Shown: in pieces, positions 9,197 to 18,582 of the stretch | Numbering within the stretch: the first letter of the stretch is position 1 | Layout: the number at the start of each line of letters is the position of its first letter | NCBI RefSeq assembly: GCF_000317555.1 | Contig: NC_019745.1 | Span: 4,216,001-4,280,000 of the forward strand | Length of the DNA: 64,000 nt | Origin: Gloeocapsa sp. PCC 7428 | GTDB lineage: Bacteria > Cyanobacteriota > Cyanobacteriia > Cyanobacteriales > Chroococcidiopsidaceae | Direction of reading: 5' to 3' | Program-made: the position numbers and the translations under genes | The notes under the pieces: model-generated | Databases searched by the model: none | The model's input: only the letters and a program-made list of their open reading frames with translations | What the model was told of the DNA's origin: nothing

Positions 9197-10033
9197 ATGA
9201 GCTACATTCCTGGTCTTAGTGAGTTTGAGTATAAGGAGCGATTGGCTGCTGAGTTTAATCGCAGAACTGAGTACGACAGCGGCAGAAACCTTGACTGGCA
9301 CAATCGACTAATTGAACTTACAAATCTGCGCGTCGGGCAGAAAATACTCGATATCGCAACTGGTACTGGTTTAGTAGCGATCGCTGCTGCACAGCAAGTT
9401 GCTCCAGATGGTGTAGTCGTTGGAGTAGACATTGCTACAGGTTTACTCAGCCAAGCCCAACGTAAGATTCAAATGCTTGGTTTGCAAAATGTTGAACTAA
9501 TAGAAGCAGACGCAGACTATCTAGACTTTCCAGATAAGAGTTTTGATGTGGTGTTTTGTAACTCCGCACTGATCTACCTAGCTCACATCCAAAATGCTTT
9601 ATGTCAGTGGTATCGCTTCCTTAGACCAGGTGGGCTTGTTGCATTTAATTGTTTTCCTGAAACCTTCGAGGTAGCAGGTGTAATCTGGAGGGAAATTGCG
9701 AGAAGACACGGTGTTTTAATGCCTAGCCCGAATGAACCACTAAGTACTCCGGAGAAATGCTACACAATGTTGAAGCAAGCAGGCTTTGAACAGTGCGAAG
9801 TGATAATTGAGAAATCTGGCAATTATTACAGCCTTGAAGCCATGAAAAAATATGCGAGTCGAACATTTACACATCCCTTAGACTATCAAATGCTGCAACT
9901 GGCACCAAAGCAATTAGAACAATTAAAAGCTGACTACATTGCCGAAGTGGAAAAGTTAGCAGAAGACCAAGGAATTTGGAATGATACTACGATTTTTTAT
10001 GTGCTAGGTCGCAAGCCCTCCGATGAAAGTTGA
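9197..10033 (+). CDS. Class I SAM-dependent methyltransferase (UbiE/COQ5-like)
   Basis: 278 residues with a Rossmann methyltransferase core: motif I LDIATGTGLVAIAAA (about 53-67), motif II GVDIATGLL, motif III DVVFCNSALIYL and post-motif LRPGGLVAF. The C-terminal third is a variable cap that would set substrate choice. No signal peptide. It sits between egtD and egtB on the opposite strand, so it is unlikely to belong to their transcripts; whether it methylates anything related to ergothioneine cannot be told. Substrate unknown. Confidence 0.8.
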   Translation: MSYIPGLSEFEYKERLAAEFNRRTEYDSGRNLDWHNRLIELTNLRVGQKILDIATGTGLVAIAAAQQVAPDGVVVGVDIATGLLSQAQRKIQMLGLQNVELIEADADYLDFPDKSFDVVFCNSALIYLAHIQNALCQWYRFLRPGGLVAFNCFPETFEVAGVIWREIARRHGVLMPSPNEPLSTPEKCYTMLKQAGFEQCEVIIEKSGNYYSLEAMKKYASRTFTHPLDYQMLQLAPKQLEQLKADYIAEVEKLAEDQGIWNDTTIFYVLGRKPSDES

Positions 10034-10225
10034 GGCTACCCAATTGAAGTGTACGGATGCATAGTATTGTAATAATTTTATCAGTTTACGGAGGTAAATA
10101 GTAGACCTCCTGCGTGAAGAGAATCGCGAATAAATTCGCTAGCTAAATAAAAAAAAGTCGGAGGGCGTCTGTGATTCATGCTTGCATTCAGCTATTAATT
10201 ATCTATTACTAACCAAAATCTCGAT

Positions 10226-11458
10226 CTACTTGACACAGCGAAAACCTGCAAAGATTTGCCGGATGTGGGGATGATACCAGTTGCGAAAGCTACAGCGTAA
10301 AGCCCAAGGACGAGTTGCCCAGCTACCACCGCGCAAAACATAATGTTGTGCATCAAAATAAACTTGGGAATAGCCGATGTAAGGGTAATGCGTAAAACCT
10401 GGATAACCTTGAAATAGGGATGCAGTCCACTCCCAAACATTTCCTAGCATATCGTAGCAACCATAGGGACTTTGCCCATCAGGATAAGCATCGACAGGTG
10501 TTGTTTTGCTCACAGTACAATTATGATTGCAGTGGCGATCGCCTAACAGATTATCTTCCCAAGGATAAGTACGGCGAGATTCATGCGTAGCATCCCAACT
10601 TGCAGCTTTTTCCCATTCAGCTTCGGTTGGTAGCCGCTTACCGACAAATCGCGCATACGCTTCGGCTTCATACCAACTGACGCCACATACTGGGGAATCA
10701 GAAGTGACATTTTGCCAGTAAAGTGGGTGTGTTACTTGCGCTTGTTGCAACCATTGCCAGCCAGCATCTGACCACCATTCAGGATTTTGATAGCCGCCAG
10801 CGTGAATAAATTCTTGGTACTGTCCGCACGTGGTAGGATAACGGTCGATCCAGTAAGTATCTAAATAAACACGATGCACCGGACGTTCATTATCCATTGC
10901 ATCAATTGCATCGTTTCCCATTTCAAAGTAGCCTGCGGGAATTTCAATCATTTCTGAAGGCTGCGCACTGGGTAAATCCTGAATGTCGTAGCCTGATTGA
11001 ACCTTGAGCAATTCTAAGACGAAGGTGATCGTTTCGCTGTGCTGACTTTCGTGCTGAATGAGCCAACGCCAGAGACGTTCTTGTTGATTGAGATCCGCGA
11101 TTTCCAAGTAGTCCAGAACTTGCGATCGCACGGTATCAAGGTAGTGTTGAACTTGTGCAAATGTTGGCAGATTTTGGCGTTCGGCTTTTGGTAAACCATC
11201 AGCAATGAATAAGCAACCAAAGTCAGGAAACTGGCGGGGTTTTTTGGCGCAGTGTTCGAGTATCCATAAAGCTTCGGTATACGCAATATGACCCAAATGC
11301 CAACCGACAGGGCTAAATTCGGGATGCGCCTGACGGCAGAATGTATCGTAATCGACCGTTTGAAATAATGCGATGGTGCTTTGACGACATTTTTGTAACG
11401 CTTGTTTTAGCTGTTGTCTTTGATCAACGATGTGGGGATGAGCTACTCGATTAGACAT
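10226..11458 (-). CDS. egtB: Hercynine oxygenase / sulfoxide synthase
   Basis: A 410-residue non-haem iron enzyme that joins hercynine to a thiol donor using oxygen. The N-terminal DinB-like domain supplies iron ligands in GWHLGH (about 52-57) and QHESQHSETI. The C-terminal formylglycine-generating-enzyme-like domain begins at EIPAGYFEMG and ends with GGSWATRPWALRCSFRNWY and IFAGFRCVK, the family signature. egtC follows upstream in the same operon 38 bp away. The presence of EgtC suggests gamma-glutamylcysteine as thiol donor, as in mycobacteria; this is inferred from context. Confidence 0.93.
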   Translation of the reverse strand: MSNRVAHPHIVDQRQQLKQALQKCRQSTIALFQTVDYDTFCRQAHPEFSPVGWHLGHIAYTEALWILEHCAKKPRQFPDFGCLFIADGLPKAERQNLPTFAQVQHYLDTVRSQVLDYLEIADLNQQERLWRWLIQHESQHSETITFVLELLKVQSGYDIQDLPSAQPSEMIEIPAGYFEMGNDAIDAMDNERPVHRVYLDTYWIDRYPTTCGQYQEFIHAGGYQNPEWWSDAGWQWLQQAQVTHPLYWQNVTSDSPVCGVSWYEAEAYARFVGKRLPTEAEWEKAASWDATHESRRTYPWEDNLLGDRHCNHNCTVSKTTPVDAYPDGQSPYGCYDMLGNVWEWTASLFQGYPGFTHYPYIGYSQVYFDAQHYVLRGGSWATRPWALRCSFRNWYHPHIRQIFAGFRCVK

Positions 11459-11496
11459 TTATAGCAAAGGAGATATATAAAAATTATGTTTTAGCA

Positions 11497-12285
11497 CTAT
11501 AGTTGAGCAATTTGAACATTCAGGTCTTTGCCTACAGTAAGAATGCTTTGTTCAGGAACAGGATTCCAATCAGCCGCAAATAAAGGCTCTGAAGCAATGA
11601 TGACTGACTCTGGATACGTTGGGTCATCGCGTAGCCAATAAAGTGAGGGTGTTTGTGTGTTAGTTGCAAACCGCGAAGCAACTAGCTGTTGTCCGTCACT
11701 GATAATCATGTTGGCGGATGCGCTGATGTCACGCGATGTCGTTAACTGATCTAGTGTAAGTAGAGCATTTTGCAGTGCTTGCGCGAGTGTAGCAGTGGGA
11801 TTATTGTGTAATTCTTCAATAATCAATGCAAAAAAGTGTTCAGAATCGGTGCTACCTTTAATCGATTTATACGCCACGTCGCTTAAGCGATCGCGTAATG
11901 GTCTAGCTAACGTGTCGCGAAAATTTTCAATTCGACCGTTATGAACGCACAGTAACTGCTGATAATCAAAAGGTTGACAATTACTTAAATCTACCGCTTG
12001 ACCTGCTGTTGCACTGCGTACTGCCCCCAACACGCATCCTGATTCGATGTAGCGTCCTAAACTAGAAAGATTTGGATCGTTCCAGATTGGGAGTACATTT
12101 TTGTATGTAAACGGATTTGTCTCTTTTTGCGCGTGATACCAACCGATTCCGAATCCGTCAGCATTAAGTAGTCCCGAATTCATCTCACGTGGCTGGTAAC
12201 TTTGCACAATCAAGGAGTGTTCTGGCTTGGTTAATATGCGATCGAGCAAAATCGATGAACCTAGATAGGCAAGCAAACGGCACAT
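11497..12285 (-). CDS. egtC: Class II glutamine amidotransferase, EgtC-like
   Basis: A 262-residue Ntn-hydrolase. The product starts MCRLLAYLG, so the catalytic Cys becomes N-terminal after Met removal. This requires ATG 12285 and rules out an earlier start at 12330. Other family marks are NADGFGIGWYH, SGCVLGAVRSA, QLLCVHNGRIENF and the GSTDSEHFF loop. In ergothioneine synthesis EgtC removes glutamate from gamma-glutamyl-hercynylcysteine sulfoxide. It is directly upstream of egtB and downstream of the glycosidase gene (60 bp), all on the minus strand, so the three may be co-transcribed. Confidence 0.9.
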   Translation of the reverse strand: MCRLLAYLGSSILLDRILTKPEHSLIVQSYQPREMNSGLLNADGFGIGWYHAQKETNPFTYKNVLPIWNDPNLSSLGRYIESGCVLGAVRSATAGQAVDLSNCQPFDYQQLLCVHNGRIENFRDTLARPLRDRLSDVAYKSIKGSTDSEHFFALIIEELHNNPTATLAQALQNALLTLDQLTTSRDISASANMIISDGQQLVASRFATNTQTPSLYWLRDDPTYPESVIIASEPLFAADWNPVPEQSILTVGKDLNVQIAQL

Positions 12286-12344
12286 AGGTAAAGCTGTCTT
12301 GTTGTAACAATGCTTCACTATTGTAAGCACGTGTCATCTAGGGA

Positions 12345-15032
12345 TTAATCAATCACTGATGCTTTTAAAGATTTTTGCGATCGCTCAGTTTCCGAAGGTG
12401 CGTGTTGATACGCTTGATGAATTAAGTCCGCGACTAAACCTGTCCAACCTGTTTGATGATTAGCGCCAAGCCCTGCGCCGTCATCGCCGTTGAAATACTC
12501 ATGGAACAAGATCCAATTTTGCCAATGCGGGTCATTCTGAAACTTCTCGATTCCGCCAAATACAGGTCTACGCTGCGATGATTTTAAGAATATCCGCATT
12601 AATCGCTGTGATAACTCGGTAGCAACTTCTTCTAGGTTCATATGTTTACCTGAACCTGTAGGACACTCTACAGTAAATTCATCGCCTAAATAGTTGTGAT
12701 ACTTTTGCAGCGATTCGATAATTAAGAAATTCATAGGAAACCATACAGGACCGCGCCAATTAGAGTTTCCTCCAAACATTCCGCTTGTTGACTCTGCTGG
12801 CTCATAATCTACGCGATACTGCGTATTTCCCACATTAAAAATGTAAGGATTTTTTGCATGAAACTTAGAAAGCGAGCGAATACCATAATCACTCAAAAAT
12901 TCTGTTTCATCTAACATTTTTTGGAGAATTAATCGTAACTTATTCTGATTGACAATTGCGAGTAATCGCCTTTCTCCTACGCCTTCTGCCTCCATACAAG
13001 CAATATTTCTAGTCAAATTGGAGCGATTGTTAATAAACCACTCAAATCGTTTCTTAAAACCAGGAAAGGCGTCTAATGTTGCTTGTTCGAGAACTTCTAC
13101 ACCAAAAATTGGCACTAACCCAACCATCGAACGAACTTTGAGATGAACTCGTTCATTATGGGGAAAGTGTAAAACATCGTAGTAGAAATTATCAGTATCG
13201 TCCCACAAATGAACATCAGTATCGCCGATATGATTCATCGCATCAGCAATATAGAGAAAGTGTTCAAAAAACTTGCTAGCAATATCTTCATAAGGAGGAT
13301 TATCTTTGGCTAATTCAAGCGCGATCGCCAACATATTTAAACAGTACATCCCCATCCAACTTGTACCATCTGATTGGTCGAGTTGTCCACCTGTGGGTAA
13401 TTCGGAACTCCGGTCAAAAATCCCAATATTATCTAATCCTAAAAATCCACCTTGAAAGACATTATTGCCTTCTTCATCTTTACGATTTACCCACCAAGTA
13501 AAATTCAAAAGTAATTTTTGAAATACACGTTCGAGAAATTCTTTATCTGCACGTCCATACATTTGTTTTTCAATTTGATAGACGCGCCAAGTTCCCCACG
13601 CGTGAACAGGGGGATTAACATCACTAAAATGCCATTCATACGCAGGCATTTGTCCGTTAGGATGTAGATACCACTCGCGTGTTAGGCGATCCATCTGACG
13701 CTTAGCAAAATCAGGATCAATCATCGCTAGCGGTATAACATGAAAAGCTAAATCCCACGCGGCAAACCAAGGAAATTCCCACTTATCAGGCATCGAAAGA
13801 ATATCATCATTAAATAGATGTATCCATTCTTGATTGCGTTTGTAGGTTCGCTGTGGTGTTGGTTGGGTCGGATCGCCGTGTAACCAATCTTCGATGACGT
13901 AATGATAAAACTGCTTTGTCCACAGTAAGCCAGCAAAGGCTTGACGCTGCACGCTTTGCGCATCGGGATCGCTAACGTTAGGAGAAATCCGCTGATAAAA
14001 TTCGTCGGCTTCGTGTTGACGCGTTGCAAAAACTTGCTCAAATTCTTCACCAAAAGGCGCAGTTAAATTAGGTGTGTCGCAAAGTCTTAAACAGATAACT
14101 TTTGCTTGTCCTGCACCAATATTTAATACATAGTAAGGAGAAACTTTTGTTCCTATTTGGTCAGGATTGACAGCTTCTCTCTTACCATAAACAACGTAAT
14201 CGTTAATGCTATCTTTCACATAAGGTGATTTATTAGGTTCGCCAAATAATCTTTCGTAATCAGTTTCGTTTTCAGTGAAGAGAAGTTCGCTAGCGGCTTC
14301 GCAATACAGCCATCTTTCGCCTAATGTCGGATGTGCGGCTTCAATTACACTAAATGCATCTGATTTAAGTTTCTTTAAAAGAGGTTTTTGGCTATTTTCT
14401 TCCCACGACCAGGTATTCCGAAACCATAAAGTCGGAAGTAAATGTAGCGTTTTTTCTTCCGAACCGCGATTAACAACTTTGATTTTAATTAAGATATCTT
14501 CGTCGGTGTTTTTGGCGTATTCAACAAAGACATCAAAGTAGCGATCGCCATCAAAGATTCCTGTATCGAGTAATTCAAACTCTGGGTCGTGATAGCCACG
14601 GCGCTGATTTTCTTGTACTAATTCGGCATAGGGAAAAGCTTGCTGCGGATACTTGTACAAGCACTTCATGTAAGCATGAGAGGGCGTGTTGTCAAGATAA
14701 AAGTAATATTCTTTAACATCTTCGCCATGATTGCCTTCAGGTCCAGTCAAGCCGAAAATACGTTCTTTAAGAATCGGATCGACACCATTCCAGAGGGCGA
14801 TCGCAAAACACAACCGCTGATGATTATCTGAAATTCCGGCAATACCATCTTCCCCCCACCGATAAGCACGGGAGCGAGCATGATCGTGAGGAAAATAATC
14901 CCAAGCTGAACCAGTCGCGCTGTAATCTTCCCGCACTGTCCCCCATTGACGTTCGCTAAGGTACGGTCCCCAGCGTTTCCAGTAGGCTTGACGCGTGCGA
15001 TTTTCTTCGAGTCTGATTTCTTCTTGAGTCAT
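12345..15032 (-). CDS. GH63/MGH1-like glycoside hydrolase
   Basis: A large 895-residue cytosolic protein with no signal peptide. The N-terminal 350 residues form a beta-rich domain ([16 protein letters not shown] near the start). The C-terminal (alpha/alpha)6 part carries [43 protein letters not shown] and [16 protein letters not shown], matching the mannosylglycerate-hydrolase/glucosidase-like GH63 family. The likely reaction is hydrolysis of a small alpha-glucoside or mannoside such as a glycerate-linked osmolyte or oligosaccharide; the exact substrate is inferred. It lies first in a possible operon with egtC and egtB, with no obvious metabolic link. Confidence 0.82.
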   Translation of the reverse strand: MTQEEIRLEENRTRQAYWKRWGPYLSERQWGTVREDYSATGSAWDYFPHDHARSRAYRWGEDGIAGISDNHQRLCFAIALWNGVDPILKERIFGLTGPEGNHGEDVKEYYFYLDNTPSHAYMKCLYKYPQQAFPYAELVQENQRRGYHDPEFELLDTGIFDGDRYFDVFVEYAKNTDEDILIKIKVVNRGSEEKTLHLLPTLWFRNTWSWEENSQKPLLKKLKSDAFSVIEAAHPTLGERWLYCEAASELLFTENETDYERLFGEPNKSPYVKDSINDYVVYGKREAVNPDQIGTKVSPYYVLNIGAGQAKVICLRLCDTPNLTAPFGEEFEQVFATRQHEADEFYQRISPNVSDPDAQSVQRQAFAGLLWTKQFYHYVIEDWLHGDPTQPTPQRTYKRNQEWIHLFNDDILSMPDKWEFPWFAAWDLAFHVIPLAMIDPDFAKRQMDRLTREWYLHPNGQMPAYEWHFSDVNPPVHAWGTWRVYQIEKQMYGRADKEFLERVFQKLLLNFTWWVNRKDEEGNNVFQGGFLGLDNIGIFDRSSELPTGGQLDQSDGTSWMGMYCLNMLAIALELAKDNPPYEDIASKFFEHFLYIADAMNHIGDTDVHLWDDTDNFYYDVLHFPHNERVHLKVRSMVGLVPIFGVEVLEQATLDAFPGFKKRFEWFINNRSNLTRNIACMEAEGVGERRLLAIVNQNKLRLILQKMLDETEFLSDYGIRSLSKFHAKNPYIFNVGNTQYRVDYEPAESTSGMFGGNSNWRGPVWFPMNFLIIESLQKYHNYLGDEFTVECPTGSGKHMNLEEVATELSQRLMRIFLKSSQRRPVFGGIEKFQNDPHWQNWILFHEYFNGDDGAGLGANHQTGWTGLVADLIHQAYQHAPSETERSQKSLKASVID

Positions 15033-15060
15033 CAGTATCGCTCCCTGAGTGCTTACTTGT

Positions 15061-15612
15061 CTATCTTCTCAAATTCGTTCCTTCTAAGTCAGCACCTTGG
15101 AGATTTGCCCCATCAAAGTTAGCACCTTGTACACGGGCGTCTTCTAAGTCTGCATTTTGTAAGTTGGCATTTTGGAAATTGGCGTTTTGGAGATTAGCCT
15201 CTTCCAAGTCCGCACTTTGGAGATTAGCACCTGAAAGATTTGCACCTTGCAAGTCGGCTTCTTCTAGGTCAGCATCTCTTAAATTAGCTTGCTGTAGATT
15301 GGCATCACGCAGGTTAGCCTGATCCAAGTCCGCACTTTGGAGATTAGCGCCTTGAAGATTAGCGCCTTGAAGATTAGCTCCTTCTAGGTTAGCATCTTGC
15401 AAATCTGCACCACTGAGGTTACATCCAGGGCATTGTCTAGTATTGAGTAAGCGCTGTACTTCCGAAGATTGTGTTGGTGCTTGTGCTACCGATTGTGTTG
15501 GCGACTGTGCAACTGCTTGAGGCTCCTGCGTTGTGATTCCAGTAGTGGTGCAACCGAAAAGACCCAAGGCTGTCACCCAAAGAATTGCTGTTTTTGTAGC
15601 TAATTTATTCAT
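15061..15612 (-). CDS. Pentapeptide-repeat lipoprotein
   Basis: 183 residues. A lipoprotein signal peptide with lipobox GLFGC places it on a membrane surface outside the cytoplasm. A Gln/Pro/Thr linker leads to RQCPGCNL and about 22 A(D/N)LxX pentapeptides that should build a right-handed quadrilateral beta-helix. The paired Cys in CPGC just before the helix are typical of cyanobacterial members. It is the downstream member of a tandem pair with 15742-16140 and shares its leader and repeat layout, pointing to a local duplication. Biochemical role unknown. Confidence 0.85.
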   Translation of the reverse strand: MNKLATKTAILWVTALGLFGCTTTGITTQEPQAVAQSPTQSVAQAPTQSSEVQRLLNTRQCPGCNLSGADLQDANLEGANLQGANLQGANLQSADLDQANLRDANLQQANLRDADLEEADLQGANLSGANLQSADLEEANLQNANFQNANLQNADLEDARVQGANFDGANLQGADLEGTNLRR

Positions 15613-15741
15613 AGATTATTAATTCCTCCTTATGCTCATTGCTTGTTATTCTGCGTCTCAATTAAATTACCGGTTTTGATTAGCGCGAATTGTTCCTTCT
15701 AAATCGGCTCCTTGCAAATTAGCTCCATCGAGGTTCGTTCC

Positions 15742-16140
15742 TTACAGATTTGCATCCTCTAAATCAGCGCTTCGCAAGTTGGCGTTTTGTAAGTTAGCGT
15801 TTTGTAAGTTTGCCTCTTGTAAGTCTGCATCACTCAAATTTGCTTGTTGTAAGTTAGCACCTTGAAGATTAGCTTTTTCCAAGTCAGCATTCTGTAGATT
15901 GGCTCCTTGGAGATTAGCGCCGCTCAGGTTTGCCTCCTCTAAATTGGCATTTCGCAGGTTAGCACCACGAAGATTGCAGCCAGGGCATTGTTTTGTGTTG
16001 AGTAACCGTTGTAGTTCAGAAGATTGTGTTGTTGATTGTGCGATCGCTTGGGGTAGATTGAGTAAAAAGCCGACTGCAATACCTAAAGAACTTAATGCGA
16101 CAGTACCTACAACCATAGTTTTCGCAGCGAATCGATTCAT
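15742..16140 (-). CDS. Pentapeptide-repeat secreted protein, shortened by an in-frame stop
   Basis: 132 residues from ATG 16140. A signal peptide (ending QAIAQS) is followed by [13 protein letters not shown] and a pentapeptide beta-helix. The frame stops at TAA (15742-15744) directly after EDANL. Beyond it the same frame continues for 24 more codons ([17 protein letters not shown] then a basic tail) to a second TAA at 15667-15669, matching the end of the neighbouring paralogue. A single C-to-T change (CAA to TAA) explains this. The shortened helix may still fold. Unlike its paralogue the signal peptide has no lipobox Cys. An upstream start at 16221 only adds a non-signal leader. Confidence 0.8.
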   Translation of the reverse strand: MNRFAAKTMVVGTVALSSLGIAVGFLLNLPQAIAQSTTQSSELQRLLNTKQCPGCNLRGANLRNANLEEANLSGANLQGANLQNADLEKANLQGANLQQANLSDADLQEANLQNANLQNANLRSADLEDANL

Positions 16141-16208
16141 TATGTAACTCCTCACAGTGATTGTTTTTACCAATCCTGTCAAAAGTACGGAGGTTCTATC
16201 ATCTACCT

Positions 16209-17018
16209 TTAAGCCGACCAAGCTTCGCGAAAATCTGCATAAAGTGTGAGTCCACCATCTACAAATAAAGTTTGTCCGGTAATATAGGCGGCTTCACTTG
16301 ATGCTAAAAAAGCGACAGCTGCTGCCATTTCCTCAGAAGTTCCCGCACGCCCCATCGGAATATGACTTTCTACTTCGGCTTTCTTTTCTGGGTCGTCTGT
16401 CCACGCTTCATTAATTGGCGTAATTGTCGCTCCAGGTGCTACAGCGTTGACACGGATACCGCGATCTGCATACTCTAAAGCCAAAGTTTTTGTCAGATTT
16501 TCCATACCACCTTTACTAATGGAATAACTGACATACATCGGTCGCGGAATAATTTCATGAACGCTGGAGATATTAATAATCACTCCTTGCCGATTTTGAG
16601 AAAGTAAGTGTTTAATTGTTTCCCGCGCACAAAGATAAGCACCGCGTAGGTTAACTGAGATTACGCGGTCAAAGTCATCTGTTTCAATTTCATGCGAAGG
16701 ACATTCAGTTTGAATTCCTGCATTATTAACGAGAATATCTAAACTGCCAAATTGTTCAACGACAGTGTTGACCATTCGGATAATGTCTTCTTCTTTAGAG
16801 ACATCGCCTTGCACGGGTAGCGATTTGACGCCACAATTTTCAACATCACCACAGGCTTTTTGCATCATCTGCTCTTCGGTTTCTGCCGCATCATCTGGGC
16901 TTTTACGGTAGTTAATGGCGACATTCACTCCTTCTTGGGCGAGGCGAATGGCGATCGCTTGACCAATCCCCGAAGTTGCACCCGTCACTAAAGCGTTTTT
17001 TCCTTTAAGACCTTGCAT
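16209..17018 (-). CDS. Short-chain dehydrogenase/reductase (glucose 1-dehydrogenase-like)
   Basis: 269 residues from ATG 17018. Classical SDR marks are present: cofactor motif [15 protein letters not shown], the catalytic Ser in INISSVHE, and YSISK with the catalytic Tyr and Lys, then the tail FVDGGLTLY. The NYRKS segment after strand 2 suggests NADP preference. It most resembles glucose 1-dehydrogenase-type SDRs, but SDR substrate assignment from sequence is weak. The gene sits between the pentapeptide pair and the fasciclin gene, all on the minus strand, 68 bp upstream of the pentapeptide ATG. Confidence 0.85.
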   Translation of the reverse strand: MQGLKGKNALVTGATSGIGQAIAIRLAQEGVNVAINYRKSPDDAAETEEQMMQKACGDVENCGVKSLPVQGDVSKEEDIIRMVNTVVEQFGSLDILVNNAGIQTECPSHEIETDDFDRVISVNLRGAYLCARETIKHLLSQNRQGVIINISSVHEIIPRPMYVSYSISKGGMENLTKTLALEYADRGIRVNAVAPGATITPINEAWTDDPEKKAEVESHIPMGRAGTSEEMAAAVAFLASSEAAYITGQTLFVDGGLTLYADFREAWSA

Positions 17019-17090
17019 ATGCACCAACCTTTAAGAATGCAAAATTGGAATTGCGCGGGTGTACCGCAGTACACCCTTACACTATTTCAC

Positions 17091-17723
17091 CTATAGGTTA
17101 AGGTTTGGGGGAAGAATGACGCTATCAATTGCATGGATCACACCATTGCTGGCTTGGATATCTGGTTGAGTTACTGTCGCATCATTAACCCTAACTTGGC
17201 TCGCTGCTGCATCAACTTGGACATTGACAGGACTACCTTCAGCAGTAGCCACTTCTCCTGGTTGCAATTGATCTGATGTGACTTCTCCAGGAACTACGTG
17301 ATACTGCAAGATTCTTCTTAACGTTTCGCGGTTTTCTGGTTGTAACAGTTGCTGGCGCGTCGATTCTGACAATCCAGCAAAGGCTTCGTTTGTTGGTGCA
17401 AACACCGTGTAAGGTCCTTGTCCTTCAAGCGTTTCGGCTAAACCCGCAGCATTCACCAATTCGGTCAAAGTACTAAAGCGGGGGTCGCCACTTGCAACGT
17501 TGACAATCGAGTCTGTGGCTCCTGCTGTTGGTGCTGTTGGAGTTGTTTGATCGGCAGGTGTTTCGCCTGGTGCAGGAGTAATCGTAGGAGTTGCTTCCGG
17601 TGCGGGTGATACCTGAGTTGTCGTGGTTTCTGGACCACACGCTGCTAATACCGGTAAAATTGCAATTCCACCTAAAATTCCAGCAAATTTTCTGAGTGTA
17701 GATTTACGTTTATTCGTTGTCAT
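17091..17723 (-). CDS. Fasciclin (FAS1) domain lipoprotein
   Basis: 210 residues. The N-terminus has a basic start, a hydrophobic run and lipobox-like VLAACG, so it is probably a lipoprotein. A Pro/Thr/Ala-rich linker (about 30-72) leads to one FAS1 domain with H1 motif GPYTVFAPTNEAFAGL and H2-like VNVQVDA... ending GVIHAIDSVILPP. FAS1 domains mediate adhesion or matrix contact at cell surfaces. It lies in a minus-strand series of genes for exported proteins, 86 bp upstream-facing the next gene. No regulator is apparent. Confidence 0.9.
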   Translation of the reverse strand: MTTNKRKSTLRKFAGILGGIAILPVLAACGPETTTTQVSPAPEATPTITPAPGETPADQTTPTAPTAGATDSIVNVASGDPRFSTLTELVNAAGLAETLEGQGPYTVFAPTNEAFAGLSESTRQQLLQPENRETLRRILQYHVVPGEVTSDQLQPGEVATAEGSPVNVQVDAAASQVRVNDATVTQPDIQASNGVIHAIDSVILPPNLNL

Positions 17724-17809
17724 GAGATGCTCCTGAATGTTTTCTAAATTTCTGAAGTTGTTAGTAGCTAGTGGTTAATCACTTATCACCAATCACTACT
17801 CACTCCCCG

Positions 17810-18472
17810 CTATTGCAAGTTTGCGGGAACGTTTTCGGGTACTGTCCAGACGTAAAGCGTGTGTTGGCGGCTTGGTCCTTGGACGCGAACGACGTTATCC
17901 GGTTGCCATTCGCCCATATCAAAGTCGTGGGAGACAATGCGAGTACCAGGTCTTAACTCTCGTAGCAACTTGGGACGTAACTTGATGTTGATATCAGGTA
18001 AAAGATAAAGTGTAACTACACTAGCTTCCCGCAAATCGGTTTGAAACAGATCTTGTTGGACAATTTGCACGCGATCGCTTACATTGGCAGTTTCCGCATT
18101 TTGGCGCGCCCGCTGCACAAGTTCGGGATTAATTTCAATTCCATAAGCCCGACTTGCACCAAACTTTTGGACGGCGGTAATCGGGATTCTACCGTCACCA
18201 CTTCCTAGATCGTACAACACATCGTTACTTGTGACATTTGCCAACTGCAACATTTGGTCTACAACCTCTTGCGGAGTTGGCACATAAGGCACATCGGGTG
18301 CGCGTTCTTGCGGTTGCGTCGGCGCAGTTGTGGGCGCAGGTGCTTGCGTTTGAACTGTAGGTGTAGGTTGTTGTGCTTCTACTTCAAATTGACGTTGTTG
18401 CTCGCACCCAGCAACGAGTAAACTACCCGCACCCAAACTTGCAACTAATAAACTTTTGATCGTTCGATGCAT
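17810..18472 (-). CDS. Methyltransferase-fold protein with lipoprotein signal
   Basis: 220 residues from ATG 18472. The start MHRTIKSLLVASLG runs into a lipobox-like SLLVAGC, then a Gln/Pro/Thr linker (about 25-62) and a class I methyltransferase core: VLYDLGSGDGRIPI, GIEINPELV, VTLYLLPD and the late RIVSHDFDMG. SAM is not expected outside the cytoplasm, so either the signal is not processed, the domain has lost catalysis, or it binds another ligand. Similar signal-plus-methyltransferase proteins occur in other bacteria. The 5' neighbour is the APC permease, 110 bp away. Confidence 0.75.
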   Translation of the reverse strand: MHRTIKSLLVASLGAGSLLVAGCEQQRQFEVEAQQPTPTVQTQAPAPTTAPTQPQERAPDVPYVPTPQEVVDQMLQLANVTSNDVLYDLGSGDGRIPITAVQKFGASRAYGIEINPELVQRARQNAETANVSDRVQIVQQDLFQTDLREASVVTLYLLPDINIKLRPKLLRELRPGTRIVSHDFDMGEWQPDNVVRVQGPSRQHTLYVWTVPENVPANLQ

Positions 18473-18582
18473 ATACTCAATTTCTCCTTTTGATACCAAT
18501 TGGATTAATCTTGGCTATGTACGGACGTCTGACAATCTTTTGGCGATCAGTTTCAAAATCCAAACTGGTATGATCTTCTTGC

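Noticed and set aside
9197-10033. egtD, because it lies between egtD and egtB
   Set aside because: It has a generic UbiE-like core and lacks the histidine-binding motifs present in 7787-8812.
16140-16165. Yfr1-type small RNA (ACTCCTCAC motif)
   Set aside because: The motif is the complement of the ribosome site of the pentapeptide gene, and no flanking stem-loops are seen.
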